A stretch of 64,000 nt of DNA from Polycladidibacter hongkongensis (GTDB lineage Bacteria > Pseudomonadota > Alphaproteobacteria > Rhizobiales > Stappiaceae): positions 55,959 through 119,958 of the forward strand of contig NZ_LLWC01000004.1 of NCBI RefSeq assembly GCF_001561995.1, read 5' to 3'. The translations under genes and the position numbers were made by a program. The notes below the pieces were generated by a model. It made no database searches. It was not told where the DNA came from and saw only the letters and a list, made by a program, of their open reading frames with translations. Position 1 is the first letter of the stretch. Each line of letters starts with the position of its first letter. Shown here piece by piece: positions 52,423 to 62,409 of the stretch.

Positions 52423-53367
52423 ATGACGTCATTGATGAAAAAATTGGCGCTAGCAACAGCCGTATTTGCTGCGCCATTGGTTGCTGTTAGTGCCGCACAA
52501 GCTGAGCGCTATGTGTTGGTGAGCCATGCGCCAGACTCTGACAGCTGGTGGAATACAATCAAGAATGGTCTTGCGCTTGCGGGCAAGCAAATGAATGTAG
52601 AGGTCGAGTATCGAAATCCACCTACCGGTGACCTTGCTGATATGGCTCGTATCATTGAGCAAACAGCCGCATCGCAGCCAGATGGAATTATCACGACACT
52701 GGCTGACTTCGATGTTCTTTCCGGACCAATTCAGGCGGCTGTGGATCAGGGCATTGATGTCATTATCATGAACTCTGGAACGCCGGAGCAAACCCGCGAA
52801 GTTGGCGCGTTGATGTTTGTTGGGCAGCCGGAATATGATGCGGGCCTCGCTGCTGGGATGCGCGCGAAGAAAGATGGTGTGAGCTCATTCCTTTGCGTCA
52901 ATCATGTAATCTCGAACGCTGTTGTCGCAGAGCGTTGCCGTGGTTTTGCAGATGGTCTGGGCGTGGCTCTTGGCGGGCAGATGATTGATTCAGGGCAGGA
53001 TCCATCAGAAATCAAAAATAAAGTTCAGGCTTACTTGGAAGCAAACCCGGAAACTGATGCAATTTTGACATTGGGCCCTACTTCAGCTGATCCAACCATT
53101 CTGGCTTTGAATGAAAACGGTATGGCCGGAGACATCTATTTTGGAACCTTCGATCTTGGCGATGAGATCGTAAAGGGTATTAAGGCTGGCGTTATCCAAT
53201 GGGGTATCGATCAACAACCGTTCCTCCAAGCGTATTTGCCAGTCGTCGTATTGACGAACTATCACCGCTTCGGCGTTTTGCCAGGCAATAACATTAACTC
53301 CGGACCTGGTTTTATCACCAAGGATGGTTTGGAGCTGGTTGAACGCTACGCAGGTGAATACCGCTAA
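52423..53367 (+). CDS. Inositol-type ABC transporter periplasmic binding protein
   Basis: 314 residues with a signal peptide (SLMKKLALATAVFAAPLV, cleavage near AQA). Peripla_BP_4 fold: VSHAPDSDSWWNTIKNGLALAG, PDGIITTLADFDVL and ILTLGPTSADPTILALNENG. GGGGAGGACGAG precedes the ATG. Its place beside iol genes under the shared operator makes myo-inositol the best guess for the ligand, as in the Caulobacter IbpA system. Confidence 0.93.
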   Translation: MTSLMKKLALATAVFAAPLVAVSAAQAERYVLVSHAPDSDSWWNTIKNGLALAGKQMNVEVEYRNPPTGDLADMARIIEQTAASQPDGIITTLADFDVLSGPIQAAVDQGIDVIIMNSGTPEQTREVGALMFVGQPEYDAGLAAGMRAKKDGVSSFLCVNHVISNAVVAERCRGFADGLGVALGGQMIDSGQDPSEIKNKVQAYLEANPETDAILTLGPTSADPTILALNENGMAGDIYFGTFDLGDEIVKGIKAGVIQWGIDQQPFLQAYLPVVVLTNYHRFGVLPGNNINSGPGFITKDGLELVERYAGEYR

Positions 53368-53373
53368 TTGCTG

Positions 53374-53398
53374 GTGGTGGCAGGTTTCCTGCCACCAC
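53374..53398 (+). other. Strong intercistronic hairpin between binding protein and permease
   Basis: GTGGTGGCAGG, loop TTT, CCTGCCACCAC: perfect 11-pair stem directly after the binding-protein stop, without a T-run. Such stems commonly raise the amount of the binding-protein message over that of the membrane genes. Confidence 0.6.
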
Positions 53399-53450
53399 TT
53401 TGACTAAAGATATGATTGGGGTGGGAGCCCTATCTCCTAGGGAGGACAAT

Positions 53451-54572
53451 ATGACAGAGGCAACACAGCCAGCTGTTATTGACGAGCGGGTCAAGGAAAT
53501 TTCCAGCTTTCGCAAAGCGCTAATTCGTCCGGAATTAGGCGGAATTTGCGGTACTATTCTTGTCTTTATTTTCTTTTTCTTGACAGCAGCAGACAGCGGC
53601 ATGTTCTCCGCAAAAGGTGTGATGAACTGGTCGGTTGTGTCTGCGCAATTTGCGATCATTGCTGTCGGTGCCTGTTTGCTGATGATTGCAGGTGAATTTG
53701 ATCTGTCAGTTGGCTCTATGATTGGTTTTGCGGGCATTTCCATCGCGATCTTGTCCGTTCAGCTCGGCTTACCGATGTGGTTCGCGATCATAGCAACCTT
53801 TGTGCTTTGTATTGCGCTTGGCGGGTTAAATGGTTGGCTGGTAATAAAGACTGGATTGCCGAGTTTCATTGTTACGCTTGCATTCCTCTACATTCTCCGC
53901 GGGTTGACCATTTTTGCGGCCATTTCTACCACGCGTAAAACAATCATTGGTGGCGTTAAGGATGCAGCTGAAGGTGATTGGCTTGCACCGCTGTTCGGTG
54001 CAAAAGTGTTCACGGGCTTTTTTCAATGGCTTGCAGACATGGGCTTGATTGATACTTTTACGCGTGGGGTAAAAAAAGGCATGCCGGTCGTTGAGGGCGT
54101 TCCCATGCTAATCATCTGGGCAATTGGACTTATTGTTTTTGGCCATATCCTTCTTACACGCACCCGTTTTGGCAACTGGATCTTTGCATCTGGTGGCGAC
54201 GCAAGAGCAGCGACCTATGTGGGTGTCCCAGTAAACCGCGTGAAAATCGTAATGTTTATGTTCACCGCGTTTTGCGCCACCATTTTCGCCACTTGTCAGG
54301 TTATGGAATTCGGCTCCGCAGGTGCTGATAGGGGGCTCCTTAAAGAATTCGAAGCGATTATTTCGGTGGTGATTGGCGGGGCGCTACTCACAGGGGGCTA
54401 TGGCTCAGTTATCGGTGCTGCACTTGGTGCGTTAATCTTCGGTGTAGTGCAACAAGGCTTGTTCTTTGCAGGCGTCGAGAGCTCTCTGTTCCGCGTCTTC
54501 TTGGGGGTAATTCTTCTAATGGCCGTTATCCTAAATACCTATATCCGCCGTATGATTACAGGGGAGAAATAG
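53451..54572 (+). CDS. Inositol-type ABC transporter permease
   Basis: 373 residues from an ATG preceded by GGGAGGACAAT; the upstream TTG at 53400 is rejected. About ten hydrophobic helices. The family block is [16 protein letters not shown], and [24 protein letters not shown] is the cytoplasmic loop that contacts the ATPase. It resembles RbsC-like permeases with an extra polar segment around residues 180-220. One base separates its stop from the ATPase start. Confidence 0.93.
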   Translation: MTEATQPAVIDERVKEISSFRKALIRPELGGICGTILVFIFFFLTAADSGMFSAKGVMNWSVVSAQFAIIAVGACLLMIAGEFDLSVGSMIGFAGISIAILSVQLGLPMWFAIIATFVLCIALGGLNGWLVIKTGLPSFIVTLAFLYILRGLTIFAAISTTRKTIIGGVKDAAEGDWLAPLFGAKVFTGFFQWLADMGLIDTFTRGVKKGMPVVEGVPMLIIWAIGLIVFGHILLTRTRFGNWIFASGGDARAATYVGVPVNRVKIVMFMFTAFCATIFATCQVMEFGSAGADRGLLKEFEAIISVVIGGALLTGGYGSVIGAALGALIFGVVQQGLFFAGVESSLFRVFLGVILLMAVILNTYIRRMITGEK

Positions 54573-54573
54573 G

Positions 54574-55353
54574 ATGAGCCAACCGATAATCCAAATGAAG
54601 AATATCGAAAAGCACTTCGGTTCAGTCATTGCACTGAATGGTGTCTCCGTTGATATACATGCAGGCGAATGTCACTGCTTGCTTGGAGACAATGGTGCGG
54701 GTAAATCTACATTTATCAAGACCATGTCGGGCGTGCACAAGCCGACGCGAGGTGAAATCCTATTCGAGGGTAAGCCACTTAATTTTTCCCGCCCTCGCGA
54801 CGCTATCGAAGCTGGTATCGCGACGGTATACCAAGATTTGGCGATGATTCCGCTCATGTCTGTCAGCAGGAACTTTTTTATGGGCAATGAACCTATCAAA
54901 AAGTTTGGACCTTTTAAGCTGTTTGATCATCATCATGCCAATGAAGTCACGATGGAGGAAATGGAACGCATGGGCATCCACCTCCGTGGTCCGGATCAAG
55001 CCGTTGGGACTCTTTCCGGTGGTGAGCGTCAAACCGTGGCCATTGCACGAGCTGTCCATTTTGGTGCCAAGGTACTTATTCTCGATGAGCCGACCTCTGC
55101 ACTGGGAGTGCGTCAGACCGCGAACGTACTGGCGACTATCGATAAGGTTCGAAAGATGGGTATTGCAGTCGTGTTTATTACCCATAACGTTCGCCATGCG
55201 CTTGCTGTTGGCGATCGCTTTACAGTACTCAATCGCGGTAAAACCTTTGGTACAGCGACGAGAGGTGAAGTGACGCCTGAAGAGCTGCAGGACATGATGG
55301 CAGGTGGAAAAGAGCTTGCTACTCTGGAAGGCATTCTGCACGGAACAGTTTGA
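54574..55353 (+). CDS. Inositol-type ABC transporter ATPase, single-domain
   Basis: 259 residues with one nucleotide-binding domain, unlike the two-domain ATPase of the transporter at 5.5 kb. Walker [10 protein letters not shown], signature [14 protein letters not shown], Walker [13 protein letters not shown] and switch His in [10 protein letters not shown]. Probably works as a homodimer. It matches the short ATPases found with sugar permeases of the FrcA type. Confidence 0.94.
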   Translation: MSQPIIQMKNIEKHFGSVIALNGVSVDIHAGECHCLLGDNGAGKSTFIKTMSGVHKPTRGEILFEGKPLNFSRPRDAIEAGIATVYQDLAMIPLMSVSRNFFMGNEPIKKFGPFKLFDHHHANEVTMEEMERMGIHLRGPDQAVGTLSGGERQTVAIARAVHFGAKVLILDEPTSALGVRQTANVLATIDKVRKMGIAVVFITHNVRHALAVGDRFTVLNRGKTFGTATRGEVTPEELQDMMAGGKELATLEGILHGTV

Positions 55354-55360
55354 TCTCGAA

Positions 55361-55399
55361 TATCAAGTCGTCACCTCTTGAAGTAGTGACGACTTGATA
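55361..55399. terminator. Long hairpin after the transporter operon
   Basis: TATCAAGTCGTCAC, eleven bases, GTGACGACTTGATA: a perfect 14-pair stem between two converging genes. There is no T-run on either side, so if it terminates transcription it does so weakly or with Rho, or it protects the mRNA end. Confidence 0.5.
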
Positions 55400-55418
55400 C
55401 AGGTTTGCCCGTAGCAAA

Positions 55419-56417
55419 CTAGGCCAGCTCAAGCTTTTGCACTTGCTCAATAGAGTTCCGCTGTAGTTGAGCACTAATCCAGCTGTAAGTTTCCTTCAAA
55501 CCATTTTGTAGAGGGAGGTTAGGAGCCCAGCCCAGCTTTTCCTTTATCAGGCGATTGTCTGAGTTACGACCACGCACACCAAGAGGACCGTCTATATGGT
55601 TCTTATCAAGTGATTTGCCAGAGATATCCGCAATGATATCCACGAGTTGATTTATCGAGACCATTTCATCAGAACCAATGTTAACAGGTCCTTCAAAAGA
55701 AGGGTGCCGAAGTAGTCGAACAGTGCCTTCTATGCACTCATCAATGTAGAGAAATGAGCGGGTTTGCTCGCCATCGCCCCAGATCTCAATAGCATCCCCA
55801 GAGTTCGCCTGTGCCACCTTTCTGCAGATGGCGGCTGGGGCCTTTTCTTTTCCGCCCTGCCAAGTTCCTTCTGGGCCAAAAATGTTATGATAGCGGGCCA
55901 CTCTACAGCGCATGCCATAGTTACGGTTATATGAAAGGTAAAGGCGCTCGGAGAATAGCTTTTCCCAGCCATATTCACTATCAGGCGCAGCTGGATAGGC
56001 GGAGCTCTCTTCGCAGTTTGGGTTGCTTGGATCAAGCTGGTTATGTTCTGGATACATACATGCGGACGAGGAGTAGAAAATGTTGCGAATATTTCGCTTG
56101 CGGCATGCTTCAAGTATATTAAGATTGATAGTGGCTGAATTATGCATAATTTCGGCATCATGTTCGCCAGTGAAGATATAGCCGGCGCCGCCCATATCTG
56201 CAGCAAGTTGGTAAACTTCGTCAAATCGCTGATCGATTACATCTCGGCAAATCGTTTGATCGCGTAGATCTCCTAAAACAAAATCATCGGCTTGAGTTTC
56301 TGCGTGCTCATGGAACTTTACATCCACACCACGTACCCAGTAACCCTCTCGTTTTAGTCGTTTCACCAAATGGCCGCCAATAAAACCGCCCGCTCCGCAA
56401 ACGAGTGCACTCTTCAT
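55419..56417 (-). CDS. GDP-mannose 3,5-epimerase-like NAD-dependent epimerase
   Basis: 332 residues of the extended short-chain dehydrogenase family. N-terminal CGAGGFIGGHLVKRL binds NAD; Ser/Tyr/Lys catalytic set in IFYSSSACMYPEH and SEYGWEKLFSE. AADMGGAGYIFT followed by IMHNSATINLN is the hallmark of GDP-mannose 3,5-epimerase, best known from plant ascorbate synthesis and found in scattered bacteria. In bacteria it may make GDP-L-galactose or GDP-L-gulose for surface polysaccharide. It stands alone here. The ATG at 56417 has GGTGG upstream; the frame to 56441 is rejected. Confidence 0.88.
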   Translation of the reverse strand: MKSALVCGAGGFIGGHLVKRLKREGYWVRGVDVKFHEHAETQADDFVLGDLRDQTICRDVIDQRFDEVYQLAADMGGAGYIFTGEHDAEIMHNSATINLNILEACRKRNIRNIFYSSSACMYPEHNQLDPSNPNCEESSAYPAAPDSEYGWEKLFSERLYLSYNRNYGMRCRVARYHNIFGPEGTWQGGKEKAPAAICRKVAQANSGDAIEIWGDGEQTRSFLYIDECIEGTVRLLRHPSFEGPVNIGSDEMVSINQLVDIIADISGKSLDKNHIDGPLGVRGRNSDNRLIKEKLGWAPNLPLQNGLKETYSWISAQLQRNSIEQVQKLELA

Positions 56418-56540
56418 GTTGATCCACCTTGTAACCAGCAAAACGTTTTTGTTGCGTTAAGTGTTAGGTGTCTGGAGAGATGCGTTCAACTAGCAGAATT
56501 GGGACCAATAAAACCTAGGGATTGGCAGTAATTGATTGGA

Positions 56541-56581
56541 ACAATAAAAGAACAAGACCCCCAGCCAAATTTTGCTGAGGG
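56541..56581 (-). terminator. Terminator after pntB
   Basis: On the minus strand CCCTCAGC, loop, GCTGGGGG pairs over eight positions with one wobble, followed by TCTTGTTCTTTTATT. It ends the pntAB operon. Confidence 0.65.
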
Positions 56582-56589
56582 CCTGGTCA

Positions 56590-57978
56590 CTAGTTAATTT
56601 TTTGAAGGAGCTGATCCATTGATGACTTTGCATCACCATAGAACATTCGGGAGTTTTCCTTAAAGAACAGAGGGTTTTCTACCCCGGAGTAACCCGTTCC
56701 CTGACCACGCTTGGAGATAAAGACTTGTTTAGCCTTCCAAACTTCCAAGACTGGCATACCTGCAATAGGAGAGTTTGGATCGTCTTGGGCCGATGGGTTC
56801 ACGATGTCGTTCGCGCCGATAATAATGACAACATCAGTATCAGCAAAATCGTCGTTGATTTCATCCATCTCCAATACGATATCGTAGGGTACTTTTGCCT
56901 CTGCCAAAAGGACATTCATATGCCCCGGCAGGCGTCCGGCTACTGGGTGAATAGCGAAACGAACATTTTTTCCTTTTGCGCGCAGTCGCTTTGTCAACTC
57001 GGATACCGCCTGCTGCGCTTGTGCCACTGCCATGCCGTAGCCAGGCACGATGACTATGCTTTGCGCATCATCAAGAGATTCTGCAACAAAATCACCATCA
57101 GTTGCAACCATCTCGCCTTCGATTTCCATCGCGGGGCCACTGGAGTTGCCAAAGCCACCGAGAATAACAGAAAGGAAGTGTCGGTTCATTGCCTTACACA
57201 TAATGTAAGACAGGATCGCGCCCGAAGACCCGACAAGCGCACCGGTGACAATCAACAGGTCATTGCCGAGGAGGAAGCCAGTCGCTGCGGCTGCCCAACC
57301 AGAATAGGAGTTGAGCATGGATACCACGACCGGCATGTCTGCACCACCAATGGCCATCACCATATGAACACCAATCGCAAACGCGATAAGCGTCATGAGA
57401 TAGAGGGTCCAAGAGCCAGCGTGGTTCATGTACAGGATCATGAGGGCGATGGACGCGACGACCATAGCGATGTTCAGAAAATGGCGGCCGGGCAGAATCA
57501 AAGCCTTACCACCGATTTTGCCAGCAAGCTTGCCATAGGCAATTATCGAGCCGGTAAAGGTGATTGCGCCAATAAAGACGCCCAGAAAAATTTCTGTTTC
57601 ATGTATTACGCGCTCCGCATCGCTGGCAAAGCTGTGGGTGGTGAGATCAGAGTTAATGCCGATAAAAACGGCAGCCAGACCAACGAAAGAATGCAACGCA
57701 GCGACGAGCTGTGGCATTCCGGTCATTTCAACTCGTTGCGCGACGATAGCGCCGATCACGGTACCTGCAATTACCGTAACCAAAATCACAGAAACAACCA
57801 GTGGGCTGGAAAGATCTACGCCCGGCCCGAAGACAGTTGCAGCAACTGCAAGCGCCATGCCCACAATACCGAACCAAACGGCGCGCTTCGCGCTTTCCTG
57901 GTTAGACAGTCCTCCGAGAGACAAAATGAAAAGAACCGTGGCCGCGATGTAAGCGGCTGTTTGAAGACCGATAGACAT
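56590..57978 (-). CDS. pntB: NAD(P) transhydrogenase subunit beta
   Basis: 462 residues. About nine membrane helices in the first 270 residues (domain II), then the NADP-binding domain III with [46 protein letters not shown] and [10 protein letters not shown]. With PntA it couples proton entry to NADPH formation from NADH in the inner membrane. Eighteen bases separate it from pntA. Confidence 0.97.
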   Translation of the reverse strand: MSIGLQTAAYIAATVLFILSLGGLSNQESAKRAVWFGIVGMALAVAATVFGPGVDLSSPLVVSVILVTVIAGTVIGAIVAQRVEMTGMPQLVAALHSFVGLAAVFIGINSDLTTHSFASDAERVIHETEIFLGVFIGAITFTGSIIAYGKLAGKIGGKALILPGRHFLNIAMVVASIALMILYMNHAGSWTLYLMTLIAFAIGVHMVMAIGGADMPVVVSMLNSYSGWAAAATGFLLGNDLLIVTGALVGSSGAILSYIMCKAMNRHFLSVILGGFGNSSGPAMEIEGEMVATDGDFVAESLDDAQSIVIVPGYGMAVAQAQQAVSELTKRLRAKGKNVRFAIHPVAGRLPGHMNVLLAEAKVPYDIVLEMDEINDDFADTDVVIIIGANDIVNPSAQDDPNSPIAGMPVLEVWKAKQVFISKRGQGTGYSGVENPLFFKENSRMFYGDAKSSMDQLLQKIN

Positions 57979-57996
57979 AACTTCAACTACTCCGCT

Positions 57997-59565
57997 CTAC
58001 GACTTGTTGAACATTTGCAGCATACGCCGGGTGACCATAAAGCCGCCGACGATGTTAATTGTTGCGATTAAGACAGAGATGCCCGCAAGTACTGGCACAA
58101 TCCAGCTGCCGCTGCCCAACTGCAAAAGTGCCCCCAAGATGATAATCCCGGAAATTGCGTTTGTGACAGCCATCAGCGGCGTGTGCAGCGAATGTGAAAC
58201 ATTCCAAATAACCTGAAACCCGACAAAAACAGCCAATACGAACACGATAAAGTGCTGCATAAACGCTGCAGGGGCATAAAGACCGATCAGACCCATAAGT
58301 GCGGCACCAAAAACAAGAAGGCCAACCTGCTGACGCCCTGCCTTGCGCTCCGCTGCAACAGCATCCGCCGCAATTTCTTCCGCCGTTTTCTCGGGTACTT
58401 TGGGTTTTTGTGCGGCGATTGCCGCCACTTTAGGCTTAGGTGGAGGGAATGTGATTTCGCCGTTTTTGGTAGCAGTGGCGCCACGAATAACGTCGTCGTC
58501 CATGTTGATGTTGATCTGCCCATCTTTTTCTGGCGTCAGATCATCCATCATGTGGCGAACATTTGTGGCAAACAAAGTCGAAGATTGGGTCGCCATCTGG
58601 CTTGGGAAGTCTGTGTAGCCGACTACAACAACGCCGTTTTCTGTGGTAATCTTCTCACCACTCACCGTAAGATCACAATTGCCGCCTCGTTCCGCTGCCA
58701 AATCGACAACGACAGAGCCCGGCTTCATGGCCTTGACCATGTCCTCAAGCCAGAGTTTCGGCGCGTCGCGGCCGGGGATTAATGCAGTGGTGATTACGAT
58801 GTCAACGTCTGGCGCTTGTGCTCTGAAGCATTCCAGCTGTTTCTCTCTGAATTCGGGGCTGGATGGGGCTGCATATCCCCCGGTTGCCGCACCATCGCCT
58901 TGCTGATCTTCGAAATCGAGCATAAGGAATTCGGCGCCCATGGATTCAATTTGCTCGGCAACCTCCGGGCGCACATCAAAGGCCCGAACAATGGCGCCTA
59001 AGGACTGGGCAGTGCCAATCGCGGCAAGCCCGGCAACGCCAGCGCCGATTACCAGTACCTTGGCAGGCGGGACTTTACCAGCAGCTGTAATCTGCCCGGT
59101 GAAGAAGCGGCCAAAATTGTTGCCAGCTTCAATAACAGCGCGGTAACCTGCAATGTTGGCCATGGAAGACAGCACGTCCATTTTCTGCGCACGAGAGATG
59201 CGCGGAACCATGTCCAGAGCAATTACATTAACTTTTTTGTCGGCAAATTTTTGCAAGAGCTCGCCATTTTGGGCGGGCATGAACAGGCTAACCAGGGTCT
59301 GCCCGGCGCGGGCCCGCGCAAGCTCGCTTTCTTGTGGTTCGCGCACCTTGGTGATGATGTCGGCCTGTGCCCAAAGCGCTGCCTGATCGGAGACAACTTC
59401 AACGCCAGCCTTTTCATAGTCTTCATCGGAAAAGTTGGCAGCGGCGCCCGCACCGGATTGAATCAAGCACGTATAACCAAGTTTTTGCAGCTGTTTCGCG
59501 CTGTCCGGGGTAAGTGCCACACGGCGCTCACCTTGGAGGACCTCTGTTGGTGCCCCTATCTTCAT
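57997..59565 (-). CDS. pntA: NAD(P) transhydrogenase subunit alpha, single-chain form
   Basis: 522 residues. The first 370 form the NAD-binding domain I ([58 protein letters not shown]); a linker rich in Pro, Lys and Ala follows, then four hydrophobic helices. Many alphaproteobacteria split this subunit into PntAA and PntAB; here it is one polypeptide as in Escherichia coli. GAGAGG lies eight bases before the ATG. Confidence 0.97.
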   Translation of the reverse strand: MKIGAPTEVLQGERRVALTPDSAKQLQKLGYTCLIQSGAGAAANFSDEDYEKAGVEVVSDQAALWAQADIITKVREPQESELARARAGQTLVSLFMPAQNGELLQKFADKKVNVIALDMVPRISRAQKMDVLSSMANIAGYRAVIEAGNNFGRFFTGQITAAGKVPPAKVLVIGAGVAGLAAIGTAQSLGAIVRAFDVRPEVAEQIESMGAEFLMLDFEDQQGDGAATGGYAAPSSPEFREKQLECFRAQAPDVDIVITTALIPGRDAPKLWLEDMVKAMKPGSVVVDLAAERGGNCDLTVSGEKITTENGVVVVGYTDFPSQMATQSSTLFATNVRHMMDDLTPEKDGQININMDDDVIRGATATKNGEITFPPPKPKVAAIAAQKPKVPEKTAEEIAADAVAAERKAGRQQVGLLVFGAALMGLIGLYAPAAFMQHFIVFVLAVFVGFQVIWNVSHSLHTPLMAVTNAISGIIILGALLQLGSGSWIVPVLAGISVLIATINIVGGFMVTRRMLQMFNKS

Positions 59566-60110
59566 TGTATGAACCTCTCATCTGCCAAGTGCAGGCTAGT
59601 TGCCAGTTCCTTTAGTCCCACGGATGGTTGTTGCCACCCTTAAGCTGCCTCTTATGTGCCAAAAACGAAGCGTACAACTCGTGACACAAAGCCGCAGCAT
59701 GACGTAAGAAAACGCGAATCCTTTAATATCGAGCTAGTCATAACTGGCCGCATTCTTGCACAAACTATCGCAAAAGGCGTCCAAACTGGCCTACGTCTAA
59801 AGAATAATATGGCAAGTCTAGGCATGTAGCGTCCAGAGTTGACTTTGTGTTGTTAATTGAAAAATGTTCAACATCAAAAGGTAACAAACATATTGCTTGC
59901 ATGGAGGGTACGTGGCTTTGCGGAGATATTTGCAATAGTTTCGCTTGAACTATGAGCTTGGTCGAAAACTTCACTTCATCCTTCTCGTAGGGCAGTGGTT
60001 TTATTCTACGGCATGCGTTTGCATAAATGTGTATGTGCACACGCAAAAAACTTGAAATAGTTGCTCGCGTCAACTATCTAGGCAGATAATGTTAGAAGGA
60101 TAGTTGCAGG
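59566..60110. other. 545-base divergent region between pntA and the MarR gene
   Basis: Open frames here are short, without ribosome sites or recognisable residues, so I see no gene. The right end contains an inverted repeat that is probably the MarR operator. Nothing else stands out. Confidence 0.6.
60057..60107. promoter_or_regulatory. Inverted repeat plus third half-site, probable MarR operator
   Basis: ATAGTTG, seven bases, CAACTAT (60057-60077), and a further ATAGTTG at 60100-60106, directly before the start of the MarR gene. The position would block transcription of the MarR-gshA unit. Confidence 0.5.
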
Positions 60111-60653
60111 TTGAGCCAATCAGTTGAAAAAAATGGCCTGAATTGTTGTCCGGCACAACAAGTCTACGACCAGATTGTTTCTCTAGCGTGGCACATGTCT
60201 TTGACGCAAGGTCAGGGGAATTGTTGTAGCTTCTCAGAGTTTTGTGCATTGCGTGTCGTTGCAAGCTACCCTGATTGTGCGCAGCAACAAATTGTTAGCG
60301 AACTGGCGCTTACCAAAAGTGCAGCTTGCAGAATCGTGCGCCGGTTAGAGGAGCGGGGCCTGCTTCGGATCTCCGCCAGCGCACAGGATGCGCGTGTTCA
60401 TCGTCTCGCGTTAACGAGTGCAGGGCAAACGTTGTTGGAGAGCCATCACCAAGCAGATTGCGATCGCTTGCGTGGTTTCTTCCAATCATTGCCTGACGAC
60501 GAGATTCCAAAATTCTCAAAAAAACTCTCACAATTGCTTGCCTGCTTTAGCCCAAAATCTTCCGAGGAAGAAGGACTTCCTATGGCTAAGCTATCAGAAA
60601 AAAAGCAGAGCTTTAGCGCTGCTCCGTGTTATACTCCTACAAAAAACGGATAG
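60111..60653 (+). CDS. MarR-family transcriptional regulator
   Basis: 180 residues. The winged helix is seen in CALRVVASYPDCAQQQIVSELALTKSAACRIVRRLEERGLLRI, with the wing SAQDARVHRLALTSAGQTLL. Cysteines near the N-terminus (NCC at 12-13 and NCC near 37) could sense oxidants, but this is not a defined OhrR pattern. The start is a TTG with AAGGA about ten bases upstream. It ends six bases before gshA, so it probably controls glutathione synthesis along with itself. Confidence 0.85.
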   Translation: MSQSVEKNGLNCCPAQQVYDQIVSLAWHMSLTQGQGNCCSFSEFCALRVVASYPDCAQQQIVSELALTKSAACRIVRRLEERGLLRISASAQDARVHRLALTSAGQTLLESHHQADCDRLRGFFQSLPDDEIPKFSKKLSQLLACFSPKSSEEEGLPMAKLSEKKQSFSAAPCYTPTKNG

Positions 60654-60658
60654 GTATC

Positions 60659-62236
60659 ATGTCTCTCAAGAGCCATTTGCTTGATACCCTCGATCAAGCT
60701 TGCGCACAAAAACTCGTAGAAGGACTGCGGGTTGGTATTGAGAAAGAAGCCCTGCGTGTCACCGCAAATGGGCGTATCTCGCCTTTACTTCACCCTGAAA
60801 AACTTGGCAGGGCACTGACGCACCGCTCGATAACAACGGATTTTGCAGAAGCTCAGCTGGAGTTTATCACAGGGGCGAACACTGATACCAGCGCAAGCCT
60901 CACCGAGTTGCGGGATTTGCATATCTTTGCGGCAAAAAACATCCCGGAAGGTGAGATTTTTTGGAATGCCAGCATGCCGCCAGCGCTCGCCGGTGAAGAT
61001 GAAATACAGATTGCCACCTATGGCTCTTGTAATGCGGCAAGGCTGAAAACTTTATATCGTCAAGGGCTTGCATATCGCTACGGCAAAACTATGCAAACGA
61101 TTTCCGGTATTCACTACAACTTCTCATTCCCGGATGAATACTGGCAAGCCATGCGGGCGCAAAACGTGGAGGATTTGAGCCTGCAGGAGTATCGCTCCGA
61201 GGGTTACCTGTCTTTACTTCGCAATTTACAGCGACACGGATGGCTGCTGCTATATTTGTTTGGCGCATCTCCTGCACTTGATGCCAGTTACACAAGAGGC
61301 GCGCCACAAGGATTGGAGCAACTGGGTGCCGCAACCCTCTACGGCCCCTACGCCACTTCATTGCGCATGAGCGATCTAGGCTACTCCTCTGTAGTGCAGG
61401 GCAAGCTGGATATCCACTTTAATTCCATGCATGACTATCTGTTCGGCTTGCGGGCAGCGCTGGAGACATCCGAGCAAGTCTACGAGGAAATTGGCCTTGG
61501 CGAGGATGGGGCACATAAGCAAATAAACACGCATCAGCTGCAGCTGGAAAACGAGCTTTATGGTTCTGTTCGGCCCAAACGGGTAGGACGCAATGGCGAA
61601 CGGCCAATACGCGCGCTGTGTAACCATGGAGTTGAGTATATCGAGCTTAGATCGCTGGATGTAAACCCGCTTATACCTGTCGGTATCGATGCGGAACAGG
61701 TCACTTTCTTGAATGTCTTTCTGACACTGATGGTGTTGCTCGACAGTCCGGCGATATCGGCAGAACAGCAAGCCGTCTTGCAAGATCAGCTCCGTCTGGT
61801 TGCTCGCGAAGGACGGCGCCCAAACTTGCAAATGCCAGCGCTAGAAACAAGTTTGAGTAATGCTGCGGGTGAGCTGCTGGAAGCGGCTCTTACGTTGGCA
61901 GAAAAAATGGATGGTGCAGAAACCGCCCATTTCTCGCGGGCTGTACTTGCGCAAATGAAGAAGGTTGAGGAACCGGAGCGAACACCCTCAGCACAAGTGC
62001 TGGAGCGCGTGCTGATCGCCGGTTCATGGCAGGCGTTCATGCAGGATATGGCGGCCGCACAAACGGCGAATCTTCGCGCTGTAACTTTACCAAGCGAGGT
62101 TGAAACGCAGATGCAAGCGCTCGTCTCTGAATCAGTTGCCGCGCACGCTCAGCTTGAATCAGATGAAGAGTTGGAGTTCGAGCAATATCTTGCAGGGCAA
62201 CGCTATTACCAAAGAGCGCCGGAAGGGCCGTGCTGA
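60659..62236 (+). CDS. gshA: Glutamate-cysteine ligase, Escherichia coli (group 1) type
   Basis: 525 residues from the ATG at 60659, close to the length of E. coli GshA. Shared blocks are VGIEKEALRVTANG, ALTHRSITTDFAEAQLEFITG, TLYRQGLAYRYGKTMQTISG, HYNFSFPDEYW, LFGASPALD, LYGPYATSLRMSDLGY and YIELRSLDVNP. It makes gamma-glutamylcysteine, the first step of glutathione synthesis. Alphaproteobacteria generally use the unrelated-looking plant-type ligase, so the E. coli type is notable. Cotranscribed with the MarR gene; terminator follows. Confidence 0.95.
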   Translation: MSLKSHLLDTLDQACAQKLVEGLRVGIEKEALRVTANGRISPLLHPEKLGRALTHRSITTDFAEAQLEFITGANTDTSASLTELRDLHIFAAKNIPEGEIFWNASMPPALAGEDEIQIATYGSCNAARLKTLYRQGLAYRYGKTMQTISGIHYNFSFPDEYWQAMRAQNVEDLSLQEYRSEGYLSLLRNLQRHGWLLLYLFGASPALDASYTRGAPQGLEQLGAATLYGPYATSLRMSDLGYSSVVQGKLDIHFNSMHDYLFGLRAALETSEQVYEEIGLGEDGAHKQINTHQLQLENELYGSVRPKRVGRNGERPIRALCNHGVEYIELRSLDVNPLIPVGIDAEQVTFLNVFLTLMVLLDSPAISAEQQAVLQDQLRLVAREGRRPNLQMPALETSLSNAAGELLEAALTLAEKMDGAETAHFSRAVLAQMKKVEEPERTPSAQVLERVLIAGSWQAFMQDMAAAQTANLRAVTLPSEVETQMQALVSESVAAHAQLESDEELEFEQYLAGQRYYQRAPEGPC

Positions 62237-62269
62237 CTTGGCGTAATTAAGCCGAAGTAGAGCGTTATG

Positions 62270-62301
62270 GGCGGCTGCAATTGTATGTTTGCCGCCTTTT
62301 T
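62270..62301 (+). terminator. Rho-independent terminator after gshA
   Basis: GGCGGC, fifteen-base loop with some inner pairing, GCCGCC, then TTTTT. Confidence 0.75.
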
Positions 62302-62409
62302 ACTCTAAAGCTTCTACATTTATTCAGTCGCATAAAAGAGAGGGAGGGCGCTCATAGCATAAGGTGCCCTTTCATATGCCAGAGCGTAGGTATTTGATTG
62401 GAGCCAATT

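Noticed and set aside
56725..58071. 448-codon plus-strand open frame opposite pntB
   Set aside because: Despite its length it is antisense to a strongly recognised gene, rich in His, Asn and Arg, with no domain or ribosome site.
59765..60073. Open frame of 102 codons on the minus strand upstream of pntA
   Set aside because: No ribosome site, no recognisable pattern and irregular composition; it lies in the divergent promoter region.
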